Notes: generated by a model from the sequence alone, not told the origin. A DNA stretch of 64,000 bases from CAYVBJ01 sp964449075 (GCA_964449075.1 CAYVBJ010000005.1:1-64000), one strand, 5' to 3'. Shown: positions 1-9,834, counted from the stretch's first letter. Translations and numbers: made by a program.

Positions 1-20
1 CGCCGCCTTGTCTTCCTTTC

Positions 21-57
21 AAAGCCCCTGTACGCTCCGCGTCAGGGGCTTTTTTTT
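21..57 (+). terminator. Intrinsic terminator of an upstream gene outside the window
   Basis: A perfect stem AAAGCCCCTG / CAGGGGCTTT with an 11-base loop runs straight into a T-tract. This is a classical rho-independent terminator. The gene it ends lies left of the window. Positions 61-222 after it hold nothing I can recognise except the likely promoter region of the next gene. Confidence 0.85.
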
Positions 58-222
58 GATATTGGTATTACTACGAATCCGCGCTACCACTTGGTACTTT
101 GCACTTCAGCGGTCAATTGTTGCTTTTTCGCAGGCATATTTTCAGTAAATTCATTTGCCATATTGTTTAAAAACATTCCCGTTTCCGATACTTTTTTATT
201 TTTACTTTAACTATAGAAGTAT

Positions 223-1245
223 ATGTTAGATAATTATTCAAAACCTCTCTTTTTTCTTCTATCATTTATTATTGCTTTGTGTCTATCAGGCTGTTCGGAA
301 AAGGACCAGGTTTCCACGATCATCGAGACAGAAATATCAGATCAGATAACTGAAAGGAGAATGACCGACCCGGTTGGTGAGAGAGTGTTCAGCTATTCAG
401 AATTTCTGAATCCTGTACTGATCGAAGTTTCTGAAAATGGAATCTTTGTTCTTGATATACCCGACAGTTCTAAAGTGTTAATGTTTGACTGGAATTTTGA
501 TTTTGTTAATAAAATTGGAAAAGGTACAGGCCAGGGTCCGGGTGAGTTTGGCGGTTTGAGTGATTTTCATCTGTAAAATGATAGCATCTATTTTTCAGAT
601 GCCGGAAATGCACTCATCCATCTTTACTCTTCAAAGAATGAATATATCAGAAGTATTTCTCTGGATGGTGAAATACCATTTCAGGTAACTGCTTTAGGAA
701 GCAGACCGGTTATTAAAGCCGGTTCTACGGAAAGGCTTCTGTTTGTTGACCCTCTATCAGGGGAGTTGAAAAAAGGGGAAACCATTTCTACAGATGAAAT
801 ACGTTACAGGTATCTGCTGCAGGACAGAATATTATCTGATGACCATAACATTTACAGAATACCTTTCTTCTTTGGATTGCTGATCAAATATAACGAGGAG
901 GGTAATGTAATTTTTGCCAAAAAAACTGTTGATTATTCCGAACCGGCAATTGAAGATCAGAGCCGGAATTCCGAAGAAGACCCGGTTATGCTGCGGAGTG
1001 ATGAAGTTGATATCCTCTCGAAATCAGGGGCCTTTTTTGATGATCGGTTTTGTGTGTTGCGTAATAATCAGGGCGAAAAGCAAAAAATAATCGATTGTTA
1101 TCGCAAATCGGACTTTGAGTATAGCTTCAGTTTTTATCCTCCCGAAAATATCCTCGATTTTAAAATCCACAATAACTGGTTTGCTGCAATCCACGACTCT
1201 ACTCTATCTGTCTGGGAAATTGATGAAGCGGTACTCTCTGAATAA
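223..1245 (+). pseudogene. Six-bladed beta-propeller lipoprotein, interrupted by one in-frame stop
   Basis: The first 117 codons encode a signal peptide with a lipobox (LCLSGCS) followed by propeller-like sequence, including GQGPGEFG, a motif typical of Bacteroidota six-bladed (NHL-like) propeller lipoproteins. A TAA at 574-576 ends this part. The same frame then stays open from 577 to the stop at 1243-1245 with no further stop and no length change, and its translation continues as propeller-like sequence (NDSIYFSDAGNALIHLYSS and onward). The gene therefore looks like a 340-residue lipoprotein with a single nonsense codon, not two genes. The shorter downstream ORF would need a TTG start at 766, in the middle of a blade. 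The function of the intact protein is unknown. A sequencing error or suppression at the TAA is possible. The neighbour fumC seems unrelated. Confidence 0.75.
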
Positions 1246-1401
1246 AAATACTGTTTCCACTGTTCAGGAAGTGCTAAAATAATATCTGAACTTTGAATAG
1301 ATCCTGAACAGGATGTGACTCTTTTTTACGTAACTATTCGTGAAAAATGATGCGAAAAATCCTACCTTACAGATATCCTTTTAAATAAAAAATTTATTCT
1401 T

Positions 1402-2793
1402 ATGAGCGAATATCGTATTGAAAAAGATTCTATGGGAGAAGTGAAAGTACCTGTTAATGCCTTGTATGGTGCACAAACCCAGCGTGCATTCGAGAATTTC
1501 CCCGTGTCAGGCATACGCTTTAGCCGGGAATTTATCAAAGCACTTGGTTTGGTGAAGCAAATTGCCGCAGAAGTAAACAGAGAACTTGGATATCTGGAGA
1601 AACCGGTTACCGAAGCTATTAAAAAGGCATCACAGGAAGTGATAGAGGGAGAGCATGATGAAGACTTTGTCATCGATATTTTTCAGACCGGTTCCGGCAC
1701 TTCCACCAATATGAATGCAAATGAAATTATTGCAAACCGGGCAAATAGCCTGAAAGAAAATACTGAAATAAATATTCATCCAAACGATCATGTAAATTTT
1801 GGGCAGAGTTCCAATGATGTGATACCCACCACGATTCGTATTGCAGCTGTAATGGCTGTCAGAGAAAATCTTATTCCGGGTCTTGAAATCCTCCATAAGT
1901 CATTTTTAAAAAAAGGTGCAGAGTTTCGTAAAGTTGTGAAAACCGGACGGACACACCTTATGGACGCAATGCCTGTTACACTGGAGCAGGAATTCAACGG
2001 GTATGCCCGCCAAATTGAACTTGCAATTGAACGGGTTGAGGATACTCTTCTCAGGCTGGTGGAATTACCACAGGGCGGTACTGCAGTGGGAACCGGAATA
2101 AATACAGATCCCTCCTTCGGGAAAAAGTTTGCAAAAGAAGTAGCAAAATTTACCGGTGAAAACTTCCGGGAGGCCATAAACCATTTTGAAGCACAATCAA
2201 CTATTGATGCACCAGTTGAATTAAGCAGCCAGCTTAAAACGGTGGCAGTCAGTTTAATGAAAATTGGAAATGATTTTCGATGGATGAATTCAGGGCCTAA
2301 CAGCGGACTGGGAGAGTTACAACTCAAAGCACTGCAGCCCGGTTCCTCAATTATGCCGGGTAAGGTTAACCCGGTAATTGAAGAGTCTTTAACAATGGTT
2401 GCTGCACAGGTGATTGGCAACGACACCACCATTACGATTGCAGGTCAGTCCGGAAATTTTGAATTGAATGTAATGCTGCCGGTTGTTGCCCATAATTTAC
2501 TGCAATCTATTTCTATTCTTGGGAATGCAGCCAGAAATTTTGCCGAACGATCAGTGTCGGTTGTCGAGGCCCGAACGGAGCACATTGCAGAAATGGTTGG
2601 TAAGAATCCTGTACTTGTTACTTCACTGAATCCGTTAATTGGTTATGACCAGGCTGCTAAAATTGCCAAAAAAGCATTTGCAGAGAACAGGGCGGTACTT
2701 GATGTAGCTCTTGAAATGACTGATCTGGATGAAAAAGAACTTAGAAAAGCTCTGGATCCGATAAACATGACGAAAGGCGGTTTTGCCGAATAG
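1402..2793 (+). CDS. fumC: Class II fumarate hydratase
   Basis: It interconverts fumarate and L-malate in the TCA cycle in the cytoplasm. The 463 residues match the usual length of the fumarase/aspartase superfamily. Visible family blocks are GAQTQRAFENF near residue 24, GSGTSTNMNANE near 97, GQSSNDVIPT at about 134, TGRTHLMDAMP at about 181 with the active-site His, and the signature GSSIMPGKVNP at 314-324, whose flexible loop carries the catalytic Ser. The HLMDAMPVTL block is closer to fumarases than to aspartate ammonia-lyase, which normally reads RTQLQDAVP. The gene appears monocistronic. An imperfect hairpin lies after it (2830-2854) without a T-tract. Confidence 0.95.
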   Translation: MSEYRIEKDSMGEVKVPVNALYGAQTQRAFENFPVSGIRFSREFIKALGLVKQIAAEVNRELGYLEKPVTEAIKKASQEVIEGEHDEDFVIDIFQTGSGTSTNMNANEIIANRANSLKENTEINIHPNDHVNFGQSSNDVIPTTIRIAAVMAVRENLIPGLEILHKSFLKKGAEFRKVVKTGRTHLMDAMPVTLEQEFNGYARQIELAIERVEDTLLRLVELPQGGTAVGTGINTDPSFGKKFAKEVAKFTGENFREAINHFEAQSTIDAPVELSSQLKTVAVSLMKIGNDFRWMNSGPNSGLGELQLKALQPGSSIMPGKVNPVIEESLTMVAAQVIGNDTTITIAGQSGNFELNVMLPVVAHNLLQSISILGNAARNFAERSVSVVEARTEHIAEMVGKNPVLVTSLNPLIGYDQAAKIAKKAFAENRAVLDVALEMTDLDEKELRKALDPINMTKGGFAE

Positions 2794-2959
2794 AGAACTC
2801 CGGAGTTGTAAATTTAGAATTTCAAACGACAGAATCAGATAATTTCTGGTTCTGATGATATCAGTATAATTTTGTTAAATTTGCTGATGCTTATATTATA
2901 GTGCAGAAAAACGAAAACAAGTGAAAGAATTTGAAGCTGATTCAAAAAAATAAAGTGTA

Positions 2960-5380
2960 ATGGCGAAAGAAGAAGCGACAGAGACAAAAATTAAATTTTC
3001 CGAAAAAGAAGCGGAGCAGATTCTTGAAGATTATAAATTATCGAGAATCAGTCGTGAGATGTCTTTGCTTGGAAGGAAAGAAGTACTAACAGGTAAGGCC
3101 AAATTTGGGATCTTTGGTGACGGTAAGGAGCTTCCACAAATTGCAATGGCAAGACATTTTGAAAATGGCGATTTCCGGTCTGGTTATTATCGGGATCAGA
3201 CTTTTATGCTTGCTATCGGTGAACTTACAGTTCAGAAATTTTTTGCCCAGCTATATGCTGATCCGGATGTGGAAGCGGATTCAAATTCTGTTGGACGCCA
3301 GATGAATGCACATTTTGCAAGTCGTCTTTTGGACGAAAACGGTGAGTGGAAATCACAAACAGACCGGAAAAACTCATCTGCGGATATGTCCCCGACCGCA
3401 AGCCAGATGCCAAGACTTTTAGGGCTTGCCCAGGCATCGAAAGTATACCGGGAGAATGAACTGCTGCACGATCGTACTGAGTTTTCAAATAATGGAAATG
3501 AAATTGCCTGGGGCACAATCGGGGACGCGAGTACCTCAGAAGGTCATTTCTGGGAAACGGTAAATGCGGCCGGTGTTCTGCAGGTTCCCATGATTATCTC
3601 GGTTTGGGATGATGGTTACGGAATTTCAGTTTCTAAGAAATATCAAACCACAAAAGAGAGTATCTCAAAATTGCTCAGAGGTTTTAAGAGAACCAAACAG
3701 GAAGATGGATTTGAGATTTTTACAGTGAAAGCTTGGGATTACATGAAGTTGCAGGAAGTTTACAAGCAGGCTGCAGATGTTGCAAGAAAGGATCATGTAC
3801 CTGTTCTGATTCATGTAGAGGAGGTTACGCAGCCTCAGGGGCATTCCACCTCGGGATCTCATGAACGGTATAAAGATGATGAAAGGCTCGAATGGGAAGA
3901 GGAGTACTGCTGCTGCAACCAAATGCGGCAATGGATTCTGAAAGAAGATCTTGCCGGCACTGAAACTCTTGATAATATTGAAGAGGAGGCACGCGAATAC
4001 GTTCGAACAGAGCAGAAAGCTGCATGGAAAGCTTTTCAGGAGCCCATTAAATCAGATAAAGAAGAGTTGTTAATTCTGCTTGAAGAGCTGAGAAACTCGG
4101 CAGATACAGTCAGCAGCCAGGTCAGTGAACTTGAAAAGAAATTAAAACAGAAGCCGAACCCGATTCGGAAAGATGTGATTTCAACCGCAAGAAAAGCGAT
4201 GAGAATTCTCAGAAATACCGATTCTGAGGAAAAAAAGAGGTTGGGCGACTGGCTGGAAGAGAAACTTCAGGTAAATAAAAGGAGATATAATTCACATCTT
4301 TACAGTGAGACAAAGAACTCACCTTTGAAAGTAAAGGAGGTGAAGCCGAAGTATGAGGATAATCCTGACCGTGTAGATGGAAGAGTTGTGCTGAGGGACA
4401 ATTTTGATGCATTGTTCTCAAAATATCCCAATACTCTTGTGTTTGGAGAAGATACGGGGCAATTAGGTGATGTAAATCTTGGTCTCGAGGGAATGCAGGA
4501 GAAGTATGGGAAAACACGTGTTTCCGATACAGGTATCAGGGAAACAACAATACTTGGACAGGGAATCGGGATGGCACTTCGGGGACTTCGACCCATTGCA
4601 GAAATCCAGTACCTGGATTATTTACTCTACTGCTTCCAGACACTGAGCGATGATGTATCAACGGTTCGATACCGTACGAAGGGGGGACAGGCTTACCCTT
4701 TAATTGTAAGAACGCGCGGACATCGTCTCGAAGGAATCTGGCATTCCGGCTCACCTATGGGATTACTTGTTCACGGACTTCGCGGCATGCATATTTGTGT
4801 ACCCAGAAATCTGACTGAAGCTGCAGGCTTTTACAATACCCTGATACGCGGAGACGATCCTGCACTCATTATCGAACCTTTAAATGCATACCGGTTAAAG
4901 GAAACTCTTCCAATAAACCTGGGTGAATTTACGGTACCTCTTGGAATACCTGAAATTATTAGCGAAGGATCTGACATTACAATTGTCTCTTATGGCTCAA
5001 CACTTAACATAGCGGAATCTGTGTTACCGGATCTTGAAGACGCCGGGATTTCTTCTGAACTGATTGATGTGCGTACATTGCTTCCCTTCGATTTAAATCA
5101 TTCGATTGTTGAATCACTGAAAAAAACCAACCGCATCCTGTTTGTTGACGAAGATGTGCCGGGCGGAGCAACAGCCTATATGATGCAGCAGGTGATGAAT
5201 GAGCAAAAAGGATACTATTATCTCGATTCCGAGCCTCAATGTCTCTCTGCTGAAGCACACCGGCCGGCTTACGCAACAGATGGGGACTATTTTTCGAAAC
5301 CGAGTGCTGATGATATTTATGAAAAAGTATATGCAATCATGAGCGAATCAAATCCGGAGCAATGGCCGCCTATTTTTTAA
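2960..5380 (+). CDS. Fused E1 alpha/beta subunit of a 2-oxoacid dehydrogenase complex
   Basis: It is a thiamine-diphosphate-dependent decarboxylase (E1) component that passes an acyl group to lipoyl-E2. Residues about 30-370 are E1-alpha, with the TPP/Mg motif starting GDASTSEGHFWE near 190 and ending in DDGYGIS. A charged linker follows (about 370-470). Residues about 475-800 are E1-beta (VFGEDTGQLGDVNLG, VSDTGIRETT, AEIQYLDYLL, LIDVRTLLPFD, VDEDVPGGA). In many bacteria the two subunits are separate genes; here one 806-residue chain carries both, as seen in Bacteroidota. The substrate (branched-chain 2-oxoacids or pyruvate) cannot be fixed from sequence. No E2 or E3 gene is adjacent. The next gene downstream is TPP-regulated, which fits the cofactor but may be coincidence. 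Confidence 0.9.
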   Translation: MAKEEATETKIKFSEKEAEQILEDYKLSRISREMSLLGRKEVLTGKAKFGIFGDGKELPQIAMARHFENGDFRSGYYRDQTFMLAIGELTVQKFFAQLYADPDVEADSNSVGRQMNAHFASRLLDENGEWKSQTDRKNSSADMSPTASQMPRLLGLAQASKVYRENELLHDRTEFSNNGNEIAWGTIGDASTSEGHFWETVNAAGVLQVPMIISVWDDGYGISVSKKYQTTKESISKLLRGFKRTKQEDGFEIFTVKAWDYMKLQEVYKQAADVARKDHVPVLIHVEEVTQPQGHSTSGSHERYKDDERLEWEEEYCCCNQMRQWILKEDLAGTETLDNIEEEAREYVRTEQKAAWKAFQEPIKSDKEELLILLEELRNSADTVSSQVSELEKKLKQKPNPIRKDVISTARKAMRILRNTDSEEKKRLGDWLEEKLQVNKRRYNSHLYSETKNSPLKVKEVKPKYEDNPDRVDGRVVLRDNFDALFSKYPNTLVFGEDTGQLGDVNLGLEGMQEKYGKTRVSDTGIRETTILGQGIGMALRGLRPIAEIQYLDYLLYCFQTLSDDVSTVRYRTKGGQAYPLIVRTRGHRLEGIWHSGSPMGLLVHGLRGMHICVPRNLTEAAGFYNTLIRGDDPALIIEPLNAYRLKETLPINLGEFTVPLGIPEIISEGSDITIVSYGSTLNIAESVLPDLEDAGISSELIDVRTLLPFDLNHSIVESLKKTNRILFVDEDVPGGATAYMMQQVMNEQKGYYYLDSEPQCLSAEAHRPAYATDGDYFSKPSADDIYEKVYAIMSESNPEQWPPIF

Positions 5381-5444
5381 CGAATAACTCTTTTTGATTT
5401 TGGTGTAATAACCGCTAATTTAATCAGACCAACTTATTGAAAAT

Positions 5445-5520
5445 GGTTGGGGGTGCTTGTTAAAGGGCTGAGATAATACCCCACGAACCTGACCCGGATA
5501 ATGCCGGCGAAGGGAAACCG
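5445..5520 (+). promoter_or_regulatory. TPP riboswitch (THI element)
   Basis: The conserved THI-box core is easy to read: GGGGTGC, then GGGCTGAGATAATACCC with the CTGAGA core at 5468-5473, then GAACCTGA, then GGATAATGCCGGCGAAGGGA. The outer P1 stem can pair GGTT at 5445-5448 with AACC at 5516-5519. It lies about 90 bases upstream of the TonB receptor gene on the same strand and predicts repression of receptor and ykoF expression by thiamine diphosphate. A pyrimidine stretch (CCCTCCTTTC, about 5570-5579) precedes the AGAAGGA ribosome site, so control of translation is possible, but that is only inference. Confidence 0.95.
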
Positions 5521-5610
5521 AAGGATTCTGAAAAGGTGTTCTTACAGAATAAATTAATTGCCCTCCTTTCAAGTTGCTCCTGCCGTAAACCTTAAACAGA
5601 AGGACTTACA

Positions 5611-7935
5611 GTGCAAGCAACGATAAAAATCTTATTTACAATCATCCTGTTTTTATTCACGATCAATTCAGTTTGTGCTCAAACAGTGAAGGGAACAGTA
5701 ATTGACAATGACACAAATGAAGTTCTGCCGGGGGCCTCAGTTGTCCAAAAAGGGACAGATAGGGGCACGTCAACCAACGCAGACGGATCGTTTACCCTGG
5801 ATTTGCTGCCGGATAATGAAGCGGTTCTTACAGTAAGCTTTGTCGGATATGAACAACGTGATTTTCAAATTAAAGATGTGAATAAAACCGTAACGATTGA
5901 ACTGACACCGATAACGATACGCGGCGATGAAGTTTTTGTTGAGGATGTCAGGGCGGACGAAAATGAGCCGATCACTCAGTCTACCATCAATCGTGTTCAG
6001 ATTGAGCAGGATAACATCGGCCAGGATCCCATTTTTACCCTTGAAAAACTGACACCATCGATCTTGACACACTCAGATTCTGGTACCAGGTTCGCAAATT
6101 ATAGCTACATGCGTCTGCGCGGTATGGATCAAACCCGGATCAACATGACACTGAATGGCATACCGCTCAATGATATGATTGACCAGGGTGTGTTCTTTTC
6201 GAATTTTAATGATTTCGGAAACAGTATTCAATCTGCCCAGGTGCAGCGCGGCGTGGGTACCAGTACAAATGGTACAGCTTCCTATGCCGGTTCTGTTAAC
6301 TTTGAGTCGCAGAATATCACCATGGATACTCCATCGGTGAATGCAAAAGCCACAGGCGGATCTTTTAATTCCCACCGTCTGAGTGCGGAGCTGAATACAG
6401 GTTCAATGAAAAATTTTGGATTTTTTACCCGTTTCAGTAAAACCGTATCGGATGGCTACCGGTTTAATTCCGGTACAGAATCAACTTCGTTTTTCGCATC
6501 AGGCGGGTACTTTGGGAAAAATAATATTGTAAAAATTACCGCTTTTAATGGCCGCACAAAGAACGAACTTGCATATACACCGGTCTCTATTGATCTGATC
6601 CGCGAAGAGCCGCGTACCAATACAGTATCAGAGAATGATGAAGATGATTTTGGCCAGCAGTTTCTGCAGCTGCAATTTAACCGGACCATAAAGAATGGTG
6701 TGTCATTGAATTCCTCTGTTTATTATGGAGGTGCAGGCGGAGATTTTCCGGTTGGATTTAACGGTGCGAATGGTGAGTTTATTCAGCAGATTTTCAGCCT
6801 CGAAAATGATCACTATGGATTTAAATCATCTTTAAATTATAATGATGGCAGCGGATTAGAACTCTCCGGAGGGATTCATGCCTACCGGTTCGACAGGATT
6901 AATGAAGAGTCTTTTGCCCCTGAGAGTGAAACTGTTTTCTATAGTGATGATTCCCAAAAAGACGAATTCAGTGCATTTACCAAGATAAACTACAAAATTG
7001 GAAACGTTGAGCTATATGGTGATTTGCAGATAAGGACTCTCAGTCTCGCCCTGGAACCGGATATCAGCTTTCTGCTTGATGCCGGAGTGCCAAGAAGTGA
7101 GACGAATGTGCCAACCCGGAAATGGACATTTGTGAGCCCGAAAGCCGGAATTACATACCACCTGAATCAAAATCTGAATATCTATGGATCGTTTGGCCGC
7201 AGCGGACGCGAACCGACCCGGCAGGATATTCTGGGTGCAACGAATATCAACCCTGCCAATCTTGATGTTGTAAAAAATCGTAGCTCGGTGATGGCTGAAT
7301 ATGTAAATGATTTTGAAGCCGGTTTTCGCTTTGCAACAGAGAAACTTTCGGGAAAAGTAAACGGATTTTTTATGCAGTTTAGTAATGAAATATCGCCCAC
7401 CGGTGAATTTATTCCGGAAGGGTTTGTACAATTGCGTGAAAATATTTCGAACAGCCGCCGCACAGGCATTGAACTGGAGTGGAATTGGAGTGCTCTTCAA
7501 AAATTGTCATTTTCCGGGAATACTACCTGGATGACAACCAATATAGATGAGTTTTCTCCTGCTGGTACGGATGAGGTATTCAGAGATGTGGAATCGATAT
7601 TGAGCCCAAACTGGCTTGCCAACGCAATGATTACATACAGGGTTTTTGAGCGAGCGGATATTTCATTCTCGGGACGCTATATGGGAGAAGCATTCCTGGA
7701 GTTAACCAATAACCCAGAGTTTGTGATGCCATCCTTTTTTAAGGCCGACATCGGACTCGATGTCCGGATAAACTCGTACTTATCAGCCAACCTGAAAGTG
7801 AATAATATCTTTGATAAACTCTATTTCACAAACGGTGCACCCCTGGATACAAATTTTGACGGCTCGTTCGATACGCCTGGATTCATTGTGCAGCCGCCCC
7901 GACATGCGTTTATTGAAGTAAAAGTGGATATTTAG
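5611..7935 (+). CDS. TonB-dependent outer-membrane receptor, probably for thiamine or a precursor
   Basis: The start is GTG, with an AGAAGGA site six bases upstream. Residues 1-24 form a signal peptide ending CAQ. Residues about 25-110 are a carboxypeptidase-D-like regulatory domain (KGTVIDNDTNEVLPGASV). A plug domain follows to about residue 230 (MRLRGMDQTRINMTLNGIPL), then the beta-barrel to the C-terminus (residue 774). The role is TonB-energised uptake of a scarce ligand across the outer membrane. The TPP riboswitch directly upstream and the YkoF-like gene 39 bases downstream make thiamine, a thiamine phosphate or hydroxymethylpyrimidine the likely ligand. Family membership alone does not give specificity. 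The inner-membrane transporter is not in the window. Confidence 0.9.
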   Translation: MQATIKILFTIILFLFTINSVCAQTVKGTVIDNDTNEVLPGASVVQKGTDRGTSTNADGSFTLDLLPDNEAVLTVSFVGYEQRDFQIKDVNKTVTIELTPITIRGDEVFVEDVRADENEPITQSTINRVQIEQDNIGQDPIFTLEKLTPSILTHSDSGTRFANYSYMRLRGMDQTRINMTLNGIPLNDMIDQGVFFSNFNDFGNSIQSAQVQRGVGTSTNGTASYAGSVNFESQNITMDTPSVNAKATGGSFNSHRLSAELNTGSMKNFGFFTRFSKTVSDGYRFNSGTESTSFFASGGYFGKNNIVKITAFNGRTKNELAYTPVSIDLIREEPRTNTVSENDEDDFGQQFLQLQFNRTIKNGVSLNSSVYYGGAGGDFPVGFNGANGEFIQQIFSLENDHYGFKSSLNYNDGSGLELSGGIHAYRFDRINEESFAPESETVFYSDDSQKDEFSAFTKINYKIGNVELYGDLQIRTLSLALEPDISFLLDAGVPRSETNVPTRKWTFVSPKAGITYHLNQNLNIYGSFGRSGREPTRQDILGATNINPANLDVVKNRSSVMAEYVNDFEAGFRFATEKLSGKVNGFFMQFSNEISPTGEFIPEGFVQLRENISNSRRTGIELEWNWSALQKLSFSGNTTWMTTNIDEFSPAGTDEVFRDVESILSPNWLANAMITYRVFERADISFSGRYMGEAFLELTNNPEFVMPSFFKADIGLDVRINSYLSANLKVNNIFDKLYFTNGAPLDTNFDGSFDTPGFIVQPPRHAFIEVKVDI

Positions 7936-7974
7936 GGTTAATTAAGAATTGAAAATTAAGAATTAAGAATTAAA

Positions 7975-8574
7975 ATGGCTGAAGAAAAAACTGATTCAAA
8001 CAAAATTGCAGGTTGTAGTTTTTCAATCTATCCGATGTGTGATCAATTTGTTGACCTGATTCTGTCAGCACTTGAAGCTACGGAGACTTCCAAAGTCTGG
8101 ATAAAGACCGATGAAGTGAGTACGATCGTACGCGGACGAATTCCTCACATATTTGATGTGGTTCAGGCTGTGTTTCTTCAAACCGCAGAGTCAGGTGAGC
8201 ACGTGGTTTGCAGCGGAACCTTTTCAATTGGATGTCCCGGTGACTCGGAAGGACATTCATTTCTGGCCGAGGATAATATCCGTATGAACAAACCTGTAAC
8301 AGATAATTTGAACCCGGATGTATCAGCTAAATTCGCCCTCTACCCGATGGGCGGGGGTGATTATATGAATCTCATTTATAATCAGATTGAGGCGATGAAA
8401 AAGCACGGAGTTGAGGTATCGCTGACTCATTACGAAACAAAATTGTTTGGCCCTTCCCGGAATATTTTTGAGGGTCTTGAAAATGTATTCAGGAAAACAG
8501 ATTCTGCAGGTTCCTCTCATACGGTGATGACAATTACGATTTCTGCAAATAGTCCGTCTAAAATCGAATCATAG
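7975..8574 (+). CDS. ykoF: YkoF-family thiamine/hydroxymethylpyrimidine-binding protein
   Basis: The 199 residues hold two similar ferredoxin/ACT-like halves: about 12-95, starting GCSFSIYPMCDQF, and about 108-195, starting AKFALYPMGGGDYM. The shared FxxYPM start of each half and the tandem layout match YkoF, which in Bacillus subtilis binds thiamine/HMP and is encoded with the YkoEDC HMP transporter. There is no signal peptide, so it is probably cytoplasmic. It follows the receptor gene by 39 bases and is very likely in the same TPP-controlled transcript. No ABC transporter subunit lies next to it, so here the binding protein is paired with an outer-membrane receptor. Carrier or sensor roles are both possible. 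Confidence 0.85.
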   Translation: MAEEKTDSNKIAGCSFSIYPMCDQFVDLILSALEATETSKVWIKTDEVSTIVRGRIPHIFDVVQAVFLQTAESGEHVVCSGTFSIGCPGDSEGHSFLAEDNIRMNKPVTDNLNPDVSAKFALYPMGGGDYMNLIYNQIEAMKKHGVEVSLTHYETKLFGPSRNIFEGLENVFRKTDSAGSSHTVMTITISANSPSKIES

Positions 8575-8805
8575 ATACAGAACCGGAAAAAGTTTTTGGA
8601 ACGCATCGACATAGAATACTAAAATTCTTAGCAAGAGATAGTTCTTTTCTGCCATTAAGGTCAAATATATTGCTATTTAAACGAACAATTATTTAATTTT
8701 AAAAACGAAGTTATCAGAGAAACTGTTCTATTCTGGAAAAAAATAAAAGGTTATAACTATAGGATTCTTTTAGATGCAAAGCTATTTAAATCAAACAACC
8801 CGAAT

Positions 8806-9768
8806 ATGAAAATCAAAAAAATCATTTGGCTCGTTCTGATTCCATTTCTATTGTCGTTAAACTCATGTTCCGACGATATAACAGACGGGGGCAGACCTGA
8901 ATTGCCACCTCCTGATTTTCCATCATTTGAAGCTGCGGATCTCAATGATGAGTTTTTTATGATTTCGGCCAATGCTTCAGAGGCAGATTCTTCAAATTAC
9001 ACGTTCAGTGAAGCCTTTCGATATATGCTGCAAACGATGCTTGTATTAAACAGTTCGGGATCACAAAAAATCTTTTTTGAATTGGCAAAAGAGATAGAAG
9101 CAGACTTTACGGATGACTCATTTGTCTGGAGAGTAAATGCTGATAATACATCCGGTCTGTCCGGTACCGGTTTTGAATTCGAAGTGAGAGCTGAAATTGG
9201 AAATGATTCATTTGACGGCAGCGCGGAGTGGTCGGTTACGTCCGATCTGTCCGGACTGATACCCAATGATCTGTTTCCGGAAGATTCGATTGAAGAAAAA
9301 ATCGAACTGATCAGGGGTTTTACAACGGAAAACGGTTTAAGAGGGGAGTGGATTGTGTTTGGTCCGGTGATTAGCAATCTGACACTATCAGGCACAAATT
9401 CTTTTTCATTTTTTGGAATTCCGTTAGGTGATCTGTTTGAAGATCGGGTAAACCGGCTGGAAGAACTGTTGGGGGGTTCTGAAGTCGTAAATACTCTTCC
9501 GCTGATTTTAAGCGAACCCACATTTATTTGGGAAAAACTGTCTGACACCGAGCGGGTTCTGACCCTCAGAGCGATTAATATTTCTGATGAATCAGAAGTG
9601 CTTTGGAAATTCCGTCAAAACGGAGTTGAATTTGAATTTGAACTGCAAAATGTCGGTGAAGAGAATTCCATACTCATTTTCTGGAACGCAGAAACCAGGG
9701 AAGGATTTATCGAAAAAGACGGCGAGCGATCCTGCTGGGATGATAGCTTTGCAAACGTGGAGTGTTAA
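8806..9768 (+). CDS. Predicted lipoprotein of unknown function
   Basis: A 320-residue protein. Residues 1-22 form a lipoprotein signal peptide with the lipobox LNSC, followed by an acidic, proline-rich linker (ELPPPDFPSFE). The rest is rich in beta-forming and acidic residues (FTDDSFVWRVNAD, GFEFEVRAEIG, GSAEWSVTSDL), which suggests a secreted beta-sandwich or barrel-like fold, perhaps outer-membrane attached. Its last residues contain two Cys (ERSCWDDSFANVEC). I recognise no named family. It seems to be a single-gene unit, with about 230 AT-rich bases upstream (8575-8805) in which I see nothing specific, and the palindromic repeat cluster directly downstream. Confidence 0.7.
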   Translation: MKIKKIIWLVLIPFLLSLNSCSDDITDGGRPELPPPDFPSFEAADLNDEFFMISANASEADSSNYTFSEAFRYMLQTMLVLNSSGSQKIFFELAKEIEADFTDDSFVWRVNADNTSGLSGTGFEFEVRAEIGNDSFDGSAEWSVTSDLSGLIPNDLFPEDSIEEKIELIRGFTTENGLRGEWIVFGPVISNLTLSGTNSFSFFGIPLGDLFEDRVNRLEELLGGSEVVNTLPLILSEPTFIWEKLSDTERVLTLRAINISDESEVLWKFRQNGVEFEFELQNVGEENSILIFWNAETREGFIEKDGERSCWDDSFANVEC

Positions 9769-9834
9769 ATTTGGAAAATGATGATTTTCACCTTTAACCC
9801 GAAGACTGAGGGTGCCAGGAGCTGGTCGTGAAGA

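Noticed and set aside
766..1245. A separate gene starting at TTG 766
   Set aside because: The same frame is open back to 577 with propeller-like sequence, so this is the second part of the interrupted gene.
1261..1327. Inverted repeat TGTTCAGGA/TCCTGAACA followed by a T-run as terminator of the propeller gene
   Set aside because: The loop is over 30 bases and the T-run begins 11 bases after the stem, so it is not a convincing intrinsic terminator.
2830..2854. Hairpin after fumC as terminator
   Set aside because: The ten-pair stem (one G-T pair) is real but no T-run follows it.
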